Below are positions 8,044 through 16,263 of a stretch of 64,000 nucleotides of DNA, one piece after another (positions within the stretch are counted from its first letter, which is position 1; every line of letters begins with the position of its first letter). Position numbers and translations under genes: made by a program. Origin of the DNA: Geobacteraceae bacterium (lineage in GTDB: Bacteria; Desulfobacterota; Desulfuromonadia; Geobacterales; Pseudopelobacteraceae); the NCBI GenBank assembly GCA_013336525.1, contig JAAXTM010000001.1:620001-684000 (forward strand). Direction: 5' to 3'. The notes beneath the pieces are model-generated. The model was not told the origin of the DNA. It ran no database searches and saw only the letters and a program-made list of their open reading frames with translations.

Positions 8044-8730
8044 TCAGTGCTTGATCGCTTCCGTCAGCTTCAACCCTGCAAGTTCGTAAATAGTACGGGA
8101 CAGATAATAGAATACCGCTATCATAATAAGCATCGACGGCAGCGCGATCACAGGATAACTCAGCAGGTTCATGCGCCCTAGTTCTTCGTTGAAAGCGGGG
8201 GTGCCAGCCGGGCTGTTAACAATCCATGTGGCCAGAAAATAGTTCATGGCAGAGGAGAATAAAAATGAGCCTCCCAGCATCCAGGTGGTGACCTTCAGAC
8301 GCGTCTCAAAGGTTGCTGCGTTCCCCCGCTGATGAAGGTTCTCCTGAATTAGCTCAACATTCATCAGCGTAGGACTGAACAACAGTACGCGCACCAGCGG
8401 CTTGCTTGTATAGGCGGAGATGACCACGACCAGGCCGACCAGGCCGGGAATAGCCGCTTCTTTTACGGCCAGCCAATGTGTGTCCAGCTGCAGCAGTCCG
8501 ATGCTGCCGGTAAGCAGGATGCTGACAAGTCCCAGCACTGCAATCATATTGACCTTGCGCTCACGCAATAACGACCGTGCACCCCAGAAAAGCGGAAAAG
8601 TCAGAGCCAACAGCAGTGCGTTGACCGTACCCAGATCCTCCGGACCGGAGAGTTTCATCAGTATGATCGAGGGGATAATCAGAGTTATCGTCAGTTCGAT
8701 CATTGGGTTAGGCTTGGCTGAGTTATTCAT
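8044..8730 (-). CDS. VC0807-like polytopic membrane protein
   Basis: 228 residues from the ATG at 8730 (AAAGG upstream); the longer in-frame start runs back into the preceding cytochrome gene. About six membrane segments alternate with basic loops (RSLLRERKVNM, TSKPLVRVLLF), the pattern I associate with VC0807-family proteins of unknown function. It is the last gene of the cytochrome/porin cluster, 13 bp after the 9-heme gene. An inner-membrane role next to the cytochromes is possible, but there is no heme motif or clear His ligand pattern. Confidence 0.75.
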   Translation of the reverse strand: MNNSAKPNPMIELTITLIIPSIILMKLSGPEDLGTVNALLLALTFPLFWGARSLLRERKVNMIAVLGLVSILLTGSIGLLQLDTHWLAVKEAAIPGLVGLVVVISAYTSKPLVRVLLFSPTLMNVELIQENLHQRGNAATFETRLKVTTWMLGGSFLFSSAMNYFLATWIVNSPAGTPAFNEELGRMNLLSYPVIALPSMLIMIAVFYYLSRTIYELAGLKLTEAIKH

Positions 8731-8743
8731 GAACAATACCTTT

Positions 8744-9931
8744 CTATTTTTCGACTCGATTAAGAAACGACTTCCATTTTTCAATGTACGCTTTTGTATA
8801 TGCCGGGCTTTTACCGCTCATACGCAGATAACGGGCGGCATCCATGAAACTGCCGTTACTGACCCGCTGCCCTCTCTGAAGCCAGAACGATTCCAGCCCC
8901 ATACCATCCTTTTCGAGATTATAGATTCGCCGTGATTCAGGCTCAAACAGAAAGCGGGCCGGATTATCGTGACACCCTTCGCAGGTCACACTACCGCGCT
9001 GAACAGTATGTGGAAAATAGGCGCGCCATTCAGCGACCAGCAATGTATTTTCCGGGCCGTTGTTTCTGGCGGTCATAATATCGGTATAATACGCTATGAA
9101 CATCGGCCGGATCGGACTGATCCGCCCTGCCGCATTGATCCCCAGCGGCGGTGCATCCTGTTTTTTCAGATAGGCGCTGCGCAGGTATTCCGCGCTTGAT
9201 AAAGGCTTAAGATCAAAATCATCTTTCAGGCGGTTATTGCGAAAGCGGAGAAAAAAAGTGCCGTACTCCTGCGGCGCCCAGGCTGAATGACAGGCGTAAC
9301 ATTCCAGCCGCTGCAGATGAGCCGGAATGCGGTGTTCGTGAACCTTCTGGCTCGGCTTGTGACAGTCACGGCACCCTTTTGATGATTTTTTACCGTTTGC
9401 AAGACTGTCCATTGAATGACAGGCACCGCAGGTCATACCGGCGGTGTAGTGTACATCCGGAAGCATTTTCAGAAACGTACTGCCATTAACCTCAATACCC
9501 CGCTGATAGCGCATATTGTCTTCTCGCGGAGCGCGCCCCGAATAGTCCCATCCGGTGAAATAACCGTTATGACAGCGCTGACAGACCGCAACAGTCGGCT
9601 TTGCTAGTCCCGCCCCACCGTGGCAGTCAAGACACCCCTTCAGGTGACAGGAGCTGCAGTTTTTATCCCAGAAACCGGAATCGAAGCGCCCGTAGCTGCG
9701 CTGCACAAACTGCTTTTCGCCGGAGCGCTGTCCCATGGCGTGATCAAAAATCCGCTCATGCCCGGTGTGGCAGACGACACAGCCGTTTGCCCGACCGGAA
9801 CGGGAGGCCGGGTCGCTTGCGTTTCCGCCCTGACGATGGCACGAGGAGCAGGCCAGCCCGACGTGGGCGGATGCAACATTCAGGTTAAGGGCCAGACAGA
9901 AGCCGACGATGGAGAGTATCATCCAATGCAC
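8744..9931 (-). CDS. Periplasmic nine-heme c-type cytochrome
   Basis: 395 residues, signal peptide ending ...VASA, then nine CXXCH motifs (CSSCH, CVVCH, CSSCH, CLDCH, CQRCH, CGACH, CRDCH, CYACH, CEGCH). Eight lie in the first 220 residues and one near residue 320. It starts with GTG, preceded by GGAAAGGA, inside the end of the 12-heme gene (47-bp overlap), so the two are probably translated together; an ATG at 9922 is the alternative. Likely passes electrons between the periplasm and the outer-membrane conduit formed with the porin and lipoprotein cytochrome upstream. Confidence 0.9.
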   Translation of the reverse strand: MHWMILSIVGFCLALNLNVASAHVGLACSSCHRQGGNASDPASRSGRANGCVVCHTGHERIFDHAMGQRSGEKQFVQRSYGRFDSGFWDKNCSSCHLKGCLDCHGGAGLAKPTVAVCQRCHNGYFTGWDYSGRAPREDNMRYQRGIEVNGSTFLKMLPDVHYTAGMTCGACHSMDSLANGKKSSKGCRDCHKPSQKVHEHRIPAHLQRLECYACHSAWAPQEYGTFFLRFRNNRLKDDFDLKPLSSAEYLRSAYLKKQDAPPLGINAAGRISPIRPMFIAYYTDIMTARNNGPENTLLVAEWRAYFPHTVQRGSVTCEGCHDNPARFLFEPESRRIYNLEKDGMGLESFWLQRGQRVSNGSFMDAARYLRMSGKSPAYTKAYIEKWKSFLNRVEK

Positions 9932-11747
9932 GCAGGTTTATTCCTTTCCGATAGATCGGGTCACGAGCCTTGTCGTGACAAGGGAGACAGAGGTTGACTG
10001 AAAGCGTCCGCTTCACTTCGGCACCGCTCAAGGGGCGGGCATTCTCACGGGTAATGGCGGAATAGGCGTTTACCCGCCCGTTTTTCATCGTCACAAAACC
10101 ATCCAGCGGCTTACTGTCGGACCGTTCGCAGATCAGTGTCCCCTTGATACTGTTCCCTTCGATCACATGCTGACCAAAACCGAGAAAAGCCGGATTACCA
10201 TGGCATTCGGCACATCCGACAGCCTTTTTGCTCGTGTTGTGGGAGTAGAACGGCGCAAAGCGAAGCTGCTGTTTCCCTTTGTATTTTGCGACATATTCTG
10301 TTTTTGACTGCGTGCCGTCAGGCTCTATCACATTTATAAACGTCTGACAGCCGGGGGTGACGGGAGAAATACGCCCCCGCTGGTTGAGCGCCAGCGGAAA
10401 CGGGCTGAGCATGCGATAATCCTCTTTCTCACTGAAAGCGCCGGGTGTATCAGCACCCTTGATGAAATCATGCCCGTCCTGGCTCTTGTCATAGGTCGTA
10501 TGGCAGCCGTAGCATTGCGGCACAGAGCGGGAGTGGCAGCTATAACATTCAAGACGCTCATGCCCGACAACGTTATGCTCCGGCGTACCGGTAATCACCT
10601 TGCTCCGGTGCAGCTTGCCGCTTTTTTTACCGGCCACCCAGATCGTATTATCGCGATAAAAGACATTGGAGTAACTTCGCCCTTTGGATGTCTGAATCAT
10701 CTTCATACCTGAGGTCACCGGCAGCTTGTAGTTTTTGGACTCCCGCAGCGCCTCAGCGTTTTCACGGGTGATCTCACGATAGCGTGGCACCTCTCTGGCC
10801 CCGCCGTGGCAATCTTCACAGGCTACTTCCGTCTGCAGGTACATATTCCGGTAGGCGAAACCGTCCCCCATCACGTCGCGCGAAGTATGGCAGTCTATAC
10901 ATTCCATACCGGCAGCAAAGTGAACATCAGCTGTAATATGAGTTAAATTGCGCGCGCCGCTTGCCATCACAGGGCCACCCTCTCCCCCCCTGGTCGGAAC
11001 ATAGCTGTTGTTGCCGTCGTTTAGCCCCTGATACGAGAACGCAATCCGGCCGCTCCGGTTGTGGCAGCGGGCGCAGACCTGAATATCCGGCAGTGAGTTC
11101 ATCGTATGGGTAGCAGAGTGCCCCGCCTTCCCTTTCATGGTTTTGTCGCCCCCTGTATAAACCCCTTCATTATTCCAGGGGAAATGGCAGGCGGCGCAGC
11201 CGGAATCGTGGCTGGCACTGTAGACACCGGTAGTTTGTGCGCCGACATGGCAGCGGGCGCAAAACTTGCGATACAGCTCGCCGGAAAGGTTATCCAGTTC
11301 GGCTACCGGTTTGGGTGAGAAGGGGTTACCGTCGGCATCAAACTGTTTTTCTCCGTGAGTGGTGTAGCTGTTGCCATCCTCCCCTTCCCAAGTCAACTGG
11401 GCATTACGGATCATTCCGGCGGCGGTGTACATCAGGTTGCTCTGCATCCGCTCAAGCTGATAGCGGTGACAGGGAGCGCAACCATTTTCCCAGCGCCCCA
11501 TAAATTCAGGGTTGGAGATGCCAAAAATGCCCTGATGCGCTTTTTCCTTCCCTTCTTCCAGTGGTTTGCCACCGTGGCAGGAAACACAGTCGCCATGGGT
11601 TTTGGAAACATGTTCGATACCTTTGTGGCAGCGGACGCAGGAGGATTCTTTTATTCCCGTGTGGCAACCGGAGATGAAGATTGACTGACAGAGAAGCAGC
11701 AGAAAAATAATATGGATTCTGACATGAGCGAAAGTATGGATATGCAT
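9885..11747 (-). CDS. Twelve-heme outer-membrane-type lipoprotein cytochrome c
   Basis: 620 residues. A hydrophobic leader ends in a lipobox (FISGC), so it is predicted to be a lipoprotein. Twelve CXXCH motifs are visible: CVRCH, CVSCH, CAPCH, CARCH, CAACH, CARCH, CIDCH, CEDCH, CYSCH, CYGCH, CAECH and CLPCH. Long heme-free stretches (about residues 310-380 and 420-490) suggest non-heme domains. Placed between a porin and a periplasmic cytochrome, it fits the lipoprotein cytochrome of a porin-cytochrome conduit that carries electrons across the outer membrane. It shares the ...RGRISP-P...-type segment before a late heme with the neighbouring 9-heme protein, so the two are probably related. Confidence 0.9.
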   Translation of the reverse strand: MHIHTFAHVRIHIIFLLLLCQSIFISGCHTGIKESSCVRCHKGIEHVSKTHGDCVSCHGGKPLEEGKEKAHQGIFGISNPEFMGRWENGCAPCHRYQLERMQSNLMYTAAGMIRNAQLTWEGEDGNSYTTHGEKQFDADGNPFSPKPVAELDNLSGELYRKFCARCHVGAQTTGVYSASHDSGCAACHFPWNNEGVYTGGDKTMKGKAGHSATHTMNSLPDIQVCARCHNRSGRIAFSYQGLNDGNNSYVPTRGGEGGPVMASGARNLTHITADVHFAAGMECIDCHTSRDVMGDGFAYRNMYLQTEVACEDCHGGAREVPRYREITRENAEALRESKNYKLPVTSGMKMIQTSKGRSYSNVFYRDNTIWVAGKKSGKLHRSKVITGTPEHNVVGHERLECYSCHSRSVPQCYGCHTTYDKSQDGHDFIKGADTPGAFSEKEDYRMLSPFPLALNQRGRISPVTPGCQTFINVIEPDGTQSKTEYVAKYKGKQQLRFAPFYSHNTSKKAVGCAECHGNPAFLGFGQHVIEGNSIKGTLICERSDSKPLDGFVTMKNGRVNAYSAITRENARPLSGAEVKRTLSVNLCLPCHDKARDPIYRKGINLRALDDTLHRRLLSGP

Positions 11748-11807
11748 TTTTCGGAGGAAACCTTTTTATAGCATGAAGTCTCTATCTACGCTTATCTTAC
11801 GTTTTAG

Positions 11808-11914
11808 TCCCCTCTCCATGAGGGAGAGGGTCAGGGTGAGGGGGCAGAGGTGGATTCTGCAGCACCGTCATCCCCTCATCCGGCCTTTGGCCACCTTCTC
11901 CCTCAGGGAGAAGG
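11808..11914. repeat. Inverted pair of REP-like sequences
   Basis: Two units of the CCCTCTCC-GGGAGAGGGT...GTGAGGGG type face each other: one at 11809-11844 (CCCCTCTCCATGAGGGAGAG) and its inverse at 11871-11914 (ending ACCTTCTCCCTCAGGGAGA). Each forms a hairpin. Such G-rich palindromes are common dispersed repeats in proteobacteria. The pair lies in the 298-bp gap between the porin and 12-heme genes, with the porin terminator; nothing else is visible there. Confidence 0.8.
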
Positions 11915-11978
11915 ATATAGCAGAAGATCCACAATATTCAGCGCCAAAACTATAGCACGTCATTTTAACTATCCAGAA

Positions 11979-12022
11979 TAAAAAAGTGACCTGACAGGGT
12001 AGTTACCCGTCAGGTCACTTTT
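11979..12022 (-). terminator. Intrinsic terminator after the porin gene
   Basis: AAAAAGTGACCTGAC pairs with GTCAGGTCACTTTT around an AGGGTAGTTACCC loop. It lies 23 bp past the porin stop, inside the presumed cluster, so transcription may partly stop before the cytochrome genes and set a higher porin level. Confidence 0.8.
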
Positions 12023-12045
12023 GTTACAACTTTTTGGTCAGTTGA

Positions 12046-13239
12046 TTAGAAAATCAACTGCAACTGAGTAATATAGGTCATAAAATCTTTGGACCCGTCA
12101 ACAGTAGTCCCGGATCCTTTGTGGAAGCCGGTGTTGCTGGCCTCAAATGTTAACTTCAAGTTCTGGTCTCGTAAATAATAGTTGGCACCGCCACCGTACC
12201 AGTCGACCCTCTGATCATATACGCCGTTCAGGCTAGCAAAGGACCACTTTTCGTATCTGACAAAGAGCTGTAACGGAAGTTTTGGCAGCATGTAACCGGC
12301 TTTCATATAATAGCCGTTCTTTTCACCGTTCTGGCCAATTGTATCAGAATCCGGATTAGCACCTTTATATGCACCGCCGAGATCGATATCTTCGTATGCG
12401 CCGGAAAGGGTAACTGTTCCAACACCGTCAATCGGGTACTCAAAAAAGAGATCAGCCGTCCACCCTTTGTAATCAACAGCTCCGCTTTTAGCAACAGTAT
12501 CACTGTAAGCAACATCCGACTCCTGCTGATATGCGCCGCCAATTGTCAGCACCTTTTTCTTGCCAAGGTACGTACCTTTGTAGCCATATCCTGTTTCTGG
12601 ATCAAGCAGGGAAACATGGGCGCGACCGGAATAGCGGAAGTTGGATTTGGGGGTATCCGTTCCTGTCGCACTACGGCCATTCATTACATCCACACGATAC
12701 TGGAACATGTCGTTGAACAGATTACCCCAGACGGCAACCCCTTTATCAGTCGTGCCGACAAACGGAGCGCGGATAAAAAGCGAGCGATCAAGAGTCAATG
12801 GCGCTTCGCACGCCTCCAGGTTTTCGCGGTTCATGTTGTATTTTAATTTACCAACGTGAACATTGAAAGCATTGTCGAATTTGAAACGCATCTGTGCATC
12901 CAGCATGTAAAAATTGGATCCTGCATTACCATCCTGGACATCAATCGGTTTAATATTCTGATTTTCAAGAAATTCGGTTTGTACATATATGCTCATGTTA
13001 TCACCATAAGCACCCATCAAGGCAAGCCGGTTGCGACGGAAGTTGAAGTCTGCGGTGCCGTCATCTTTAGCAGCTCCGCTCCCGTTATCACGAACCATCG
13101 CCTGGAACTGTCCCTTGTAATCCAGCTGCAGAGTCCCCTCATTATTAGGACCAAAACTCATCTGCGGCCCGGCAAATGCTGTGCCGGCAAAGCCCAGCAA
13201 TAAGGCCGCTGATACACTTATTTTTCCAATTTTAGACAT
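12046..13239 (-). CDS. extI: Outer-membrane beta-barrel porin, ExtI-like
   Basis: 397 residues from the ATG at 13239; AAGGAG sits 9 nt upstream, and the longer in-frame start is a GTG inside that ribosome-binding site. A signal peptide (AALLLGFAGTAFA) is followed by alternating polar/aromatic strands throughout and a C-terminal YITQLQLIF ending in Phe, the usual BAM signal of outer-membrane barrels. The N-terminal MSFGPNNEGTLQLDYKGQF resembles OprO/OprP-type phosphate-porin folds. Next to a rhodanese lipoprotein and multiheme cytochromes, it matches the ExtI porin of Geobacter, which has been linked to selenite and tellurite reduction. The name rests on context and architecture. Confidence 0.75.
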   Translation of the reverse strand: MSKIGKISVSAALLLGFAGTAFAGPQMSFGPNNEGTLQLDYKGQFQAMVRDNGSGAAKDDGTADFNFRRNRLALMGAYGDNMSIYVQTEFLENQNIKPIDVQDGNAGSNFYMLDAQMRFKFDNAFNVHVGKLKYNMNRENLEACEAPLTLDRSLFIRAPFVGTTDKGVAVWGNLFNDMFQYRVDVMNGRSATGTDTPKSNFRYSGRAHVSLLDPETGYGYKGTYLGKKKVLTIGGAYQQESDVAYSDTVAKSGAVDYKGWTADLFFEYPIDGVGTVTLSGAYEDIDLGGAYKGANPDSDTIGQNGEKNGYYMKAGYMLPKLPLQLFVRYEKWSFASLNGVYDQRVDWYGGGANYYLRDQNLKLTFEASNTGFHKGSGTTVDGSKDFMTYITQLQLIF

Positions 13240-13302
13240 ATATGTATTCTCCTTCACTTAGTTAATGTAATCGCTGAAGATATTTAAATCAGAGTAGCAA
13301 CT

Positions 13303-14619
13303 CTAACAACCACTGCCACTGCCACCACCTCCACCAGTTGATGTTGTGGTTGTTGTGCCGCCACTGGTGAAGTAGGCTTTATCCTCGTTCAGTATCTGGT
13401 TTGCACGGGGATCGGTTATGGAGGTGAACATTGCGTTGGATATTGGGTCGAGAGTTATTTTTGTCCCAGCAGTAGTTATAGAGCCAGATGTCCTTGAAAA
13501 AGCCGTTCCTGACGAGAGAGCATCTGTCTGCCAAGCGGCTGCAACCTTGTTGGCAGTCGCGGTGGATGCATAAGAACTCCACTGATCCCAAGAACCGTCA
13601 TACAGAGTGACAGGCCACCCCAAAATGCCGTCAAGTACAAAGAATGCTAAGGATGCTCGGACACCGGACACGCAGTAGGTGTAATTCATGCTTTTGCTGG
13701 CGGTGATACCAAAGGTGACCAGGCGGGCCTTTATATCGTCTGAGTTCTTGAAAATAGCCGTTTTTCCGCTAGGAATAGTGGCGTACAGATTATAGTCATC
13801 CGGCACACCGGCGGCAAGAGCAGTGTTTTGAATAAAGACAGTTGGGAGAGTGGCACCACGTACGTCCATGATTGAAACGCCGGTGGCATCGGTTTTAACT
13901 GTCCCTGCATTGATTTTGTCAACCAGCGCCAACATTTCACCAATCGAATAGCGGTAGTTGAAATTGGTAGTACTGCCAGTATAAAAGTTTTTAACGCTGA
14001 AAGTTGATGGAGTTACAGTTGGGGCCACAGTTGTCAAGGCATATGAAGCACCCCAGTTGTTAGCTGTAGCCGTATCTTCCCAGGCATTATCCCCTCCGTT
14101 AAGGAACTTCAGGCGTTCCTTGGGGAAGCCCCAGTAGCGAAAAGTAAAATAAGCACGGGCGGCATGGGCAAAGTTGTAACCCTTGCCAGCGGAAAAGACT
14201 ATGGTTGTGTTTTTGTTTATGCAGAATTTTTTGACCAGAGCGTCTATCGAAGAGCCGTCAAGCATCATAGTCGGACTTGTGGCTACACCTTCCATACGAG
14301 TCATCAGCAGTTCGCTGTCGCTTTTCAATAGCTGCGCACCTGGAATATGGGTGGCATAGTTTGCTGCGGGACTGACAGTTATAACTACTACACGGTCACG
14401 TGATGCCGGATCATTATTATTCACTTTACCTTCATCCATCCATTGCTTGAGCGTAGCTGCATCAATCAAAGCGCTGGCAGTTTTTGTCGTTGTTATGGAT
14501 GCATTTGGATCATCATAACTACTCGTCCCGCAACCCCACAAAGTAAGTGCGGCAATCATTACTGTTCCAAGCAGTGCTGCTATCAGCACTCTGCTTTTCT
14601 TCATAATCTTTTCCGACAT
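13303..14619 (-). CDS. extH: Tandem rhodanese-like lipoprotein, ExtH-like
   Basis: 438 residues with lipobox TLWGC, so predicted lipid-anchored outside the inner membrane. Two rhodanese domains: the first (about 50-190) has AYFTFRYWGF and FLNGGDNAW but its loop (FSAGKGYNFA) lacks the cysteine; the second (about 210-370) has YCVSGVRAS with the likely catalytic Cys. This order is typical of tandem thiosulfate/mercaptopyruvate sulfurtransferases. The C-terminus is a Thr/Gly/Ser tail ending in GSGC. GAGGAGG precedes the start. It lies just upstream of the porin, as extH does in the Geobacter extHI... cluster. Substrate (sulfur, selenium or tellurium species) is inferred. Confidence 0.8.
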   Translation of the reverse strand: MSEKIMKKSRVLIAALLGTVMIAALTLWGCGTSSYDDPNASITTTKTASALIDAATLKQWMDEGKVNNNDPASRDRVVVITVSPAANYATHIPGAQLLKSDSELLMTRMEGVATSPTMMLDGSSIDALVKKFCINKNTTIVFSAGKGYNFAHAARAYFTFRYWGFPKERLKFLNGGDNAWEDTATANNWGASYALTTVAPTVTPSTFSVKNFYTGSTTNFNYRYSIGEMLALVDKINAGTVKTDATGVSIMDVRGATLPTVFIQNTALAAGVPDDYNLYATIPSGKTAIFKNSDDIKARLVTFGITASKSMNYTYCVSGVRASLAFFVLDGILGWPVTLYDGSWDQWSSYASTATANKVAAAWQTDALSSGTAFSRTSGSITTAGTKITLDPISNAMFTSITDPRANQILNEDKAYFTSGGTTTTTSTGGGGGSGSGC

Positions 14620-14772
14620 AATTCCTCCTCGTAAAAAAGTGTGAGAATACAGCTGATACCATGTTGATCCATTCTACAAAGGTTCTACGTACTTTCACCT
14701 CCTTCTGGATTAATTAAGCCAACTTGGCTTTATGCCACTTACCCAACTAAGAATTGTGTGAAAGCTTACGAT

Positions 14773-15075
14773 TTATTGTCCGGTAATTGGGTCAGCCCAC
14801 TTAAATCTGACATTTTGTTTTGCAGGAATCTGGGGCTGTGAGGGTTGTTTTGCCTCTTGAGGTTGTGGTAAGATTATATTTTTTGCTTGCGGCAGTATCG
14901 GAGTTTGATCGCTGCTGGAAAGATACTGCACAGCAGTTATTGATTTGACGGAACCGTCAAGGGGTATGGTTTGGGTTTTTCCATCTGCAAAGCTGATGAC
15001 AACGGAATCGGCCTGGCTGATTGCGCTGTATGAAAGAATTACAATGGCGGACAGGACAATTTTAAAAATATTCAT
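14773..15075 (-). CDS. Small exported protein at head of the ext-like cluster
   Basis: 100 residues with a signal peptide (MNIFKIVLSAIVILSYSAISQA). The mature part begins with a short strand-rich segment (SVVISFADGKTQTIPLDGSV) followed by a Pro/Gln-rich linker and ends FKWADPITGQ. No catalytic motif. It is the promoter-proximal gene of the rhodanese/porin/cytochrome cluster and is divergent from the LysR regulator. A small conserved protein (ExtJ) is known in the Geobacter ext operon, and this could be its counterpart, but I cannot confirm that. Confidence 0.7.
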   Translation of the reverse strand: MNIFKIVLSAIVILSYSAISQADSVVISFADGKTQTIPLDGSVKSITAVQYLSSSDQTPILPQAKNIILPQPQEAKQPSQPQIPAKQNVRFKWADPITGQ

Positions 15076-15178
15076 TTGGCGTGTGATCCCCTGTTTTTAA
15101 GACCTGCAGGTTTTTATTCAGCCTAGAAATCGCGCCGGCAACAAATTTGACTGCATCTTAGCCTTGTCATCTGCTATT

Positions 15179-15199
15179 ATGAAAATGAATTTTAGTCAT
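15179..15199. promoter_or_regulatory. Candidate LysR-type operator
   Basis: ATGA-N13-TCAT is an interrupted dyad in the divergent region between the small exported gene and the LysR gene, where LysR regulators usually bind. The match is weak and only suggestive. Confidence 0.3.
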
Positions 15200-15246
15200 G
15201 AGTCTATGCGTTTCCATTAACAAAACATAGGTTTACAGGAGCATCA

Positions 15247-16212
15247 ATGAAATCTGAGTATTTACGGACACTTGTAGAATCAATTGCTACCGGCAGCTTT
15301 TCAAAGGCGGCTGAAAATCTTTTTATTACTCAGTCCGCAGTGTCCCGCAGAATCAAGTTTTTGGAAGATCAATACGGTTATTCACTTATAGATCGCAGTG
15401 GACCGATTCTGGTTGCCACAGAAGCTGGACAGGTTGTAATAGATAAAGCCGGTAAAATATTGCAGATTGAAGACGAACTGGTGAATGACCTTCGATCACT
15501 TTCCTCAAAACCGGAAATTTCCTTCTGCTGCACACCTTCCTTTGGCATCACCTACCTGCCGGAAATAATGAAAGGCTTTATGCTCTTAAAACCAGACTTG
15601 CTTGAGTTAAAGTTCTCTTTTGAAATGCCGGACAAGATTGTTGATGGAATGCGGAAGGGACTGTACCAAGTAGGTGTTATTGAACACAAAGAGGATTATG
15701 ATTTTACCGGGATGGAGACGTTCGAACTACCGGGGGATGAAGTCGTCTTTGTCAGCTCTCCGCAATTGGGGATCACAGAAGAGGAATTGCCCATTGAGCG
15801 TCTGTCTTGCTTTGATTTATACAGCAGAAAGGAAGGCTGTTGTTCCAACAAACTGCTTGAGTATAATCTTAAAAGACTTGGCAGGGATAATTCGGAATTC
15901 AACAGGATAATTTATTACGACGACCTTCACCTCATCATCAGTTCTGTTCTCAAAGGGTATGGCCTTGCTTTTTTATCCAGATCTGTTGTTGAAAAACTTG
16001 TGAATGAGGGTGCCCTGCGTGCCCATCGCGTTACCGGCTTTGATCATGGGTTCAAACGTACGCTTATTGTCAACAACGGATCTGCTTCAAATGGTTTGCT
16101 TGTCAGTTTTATCGAAGAAATCAGGGGGGTTTTCAGAAAGGCACCAGCAGAGATAGATTTTTTATCCTGTAGTGTTGATGATTGTGGTTTGCCGTTTGCA
16201 CCGTCATTATAA
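15247..16212 (+). CDS. LysR-family regulator divergent from the ext-like cluster
   Basis: 321 residues. The N-terminal helix-turn-helix is typical (TGSFSKAAENLFITQSAVSR, then RIKFLEDQYGYSLIDRS). The rest is the ligand-binding LysR_substrate domain. AGGAG precedes the ATG. LysR proteins usually control the divergent neighbour, here the rhodanese/porin/cytochrome cluster. The effector domain is unusually cysteine-rich (FCC, LSC, EGCC, LSC, DDC), so thiol chemistry or metal/metalloid sensing is worth considering. The operator is not established. Confidence 0.88.
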   Translation: MKSEYLRTLVESIATGSFSKAAENLFITQSAVSRRIKFLEDQYGYSLIDRSGPILVATEAGQVVIDKAGKILQIEDELVNDLRSLSSKPEISFCCTPSFGITYLPEIMKGFMLLKPDLLELKFSFEMPDKIVDGMRKGLYQVGVIEHKEDYDFTGMETFELPGDEVVFVSSPQLGITEEELPIERLSCFDLYSRKEGCCSNKLLEYNLKRLGRDNSEFNRIIYYDDLHLIISSVLKGYGLAFLSRSVVEKLVNEGALRAHRVTGFDHGFKRTLIVNNGSASNGLLVSFIEEIRGVFRKAPAEIDFLSCSVDDCGLPFAPSL

Positions 16213-16221
16213 TTTTTCAGG

Positions 16222-16260
16222 CAAAACCTCCGAGGTTTTTAAAACCTCGGAGGTTTCTTT
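16222..16260. terminator. Bidirectional terminator
   Basis: AAAACCTCCGAGGTTTT and AAAACCTCGGAGGTTT form a perfect stem with A/T runs at both sides, between the convergent LysR and chemoreceptor genes. Confidence 0.85.
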
Positions 16261-16263
16261 TGA

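Noticed and set aside
14619-14640. Selenocysteine at the C-terminal Cys of the rhodanese lipoprotein
   Set aside because: The last codon before the stop is TGT and the stop is TAG; no in-frame TGA is involved.
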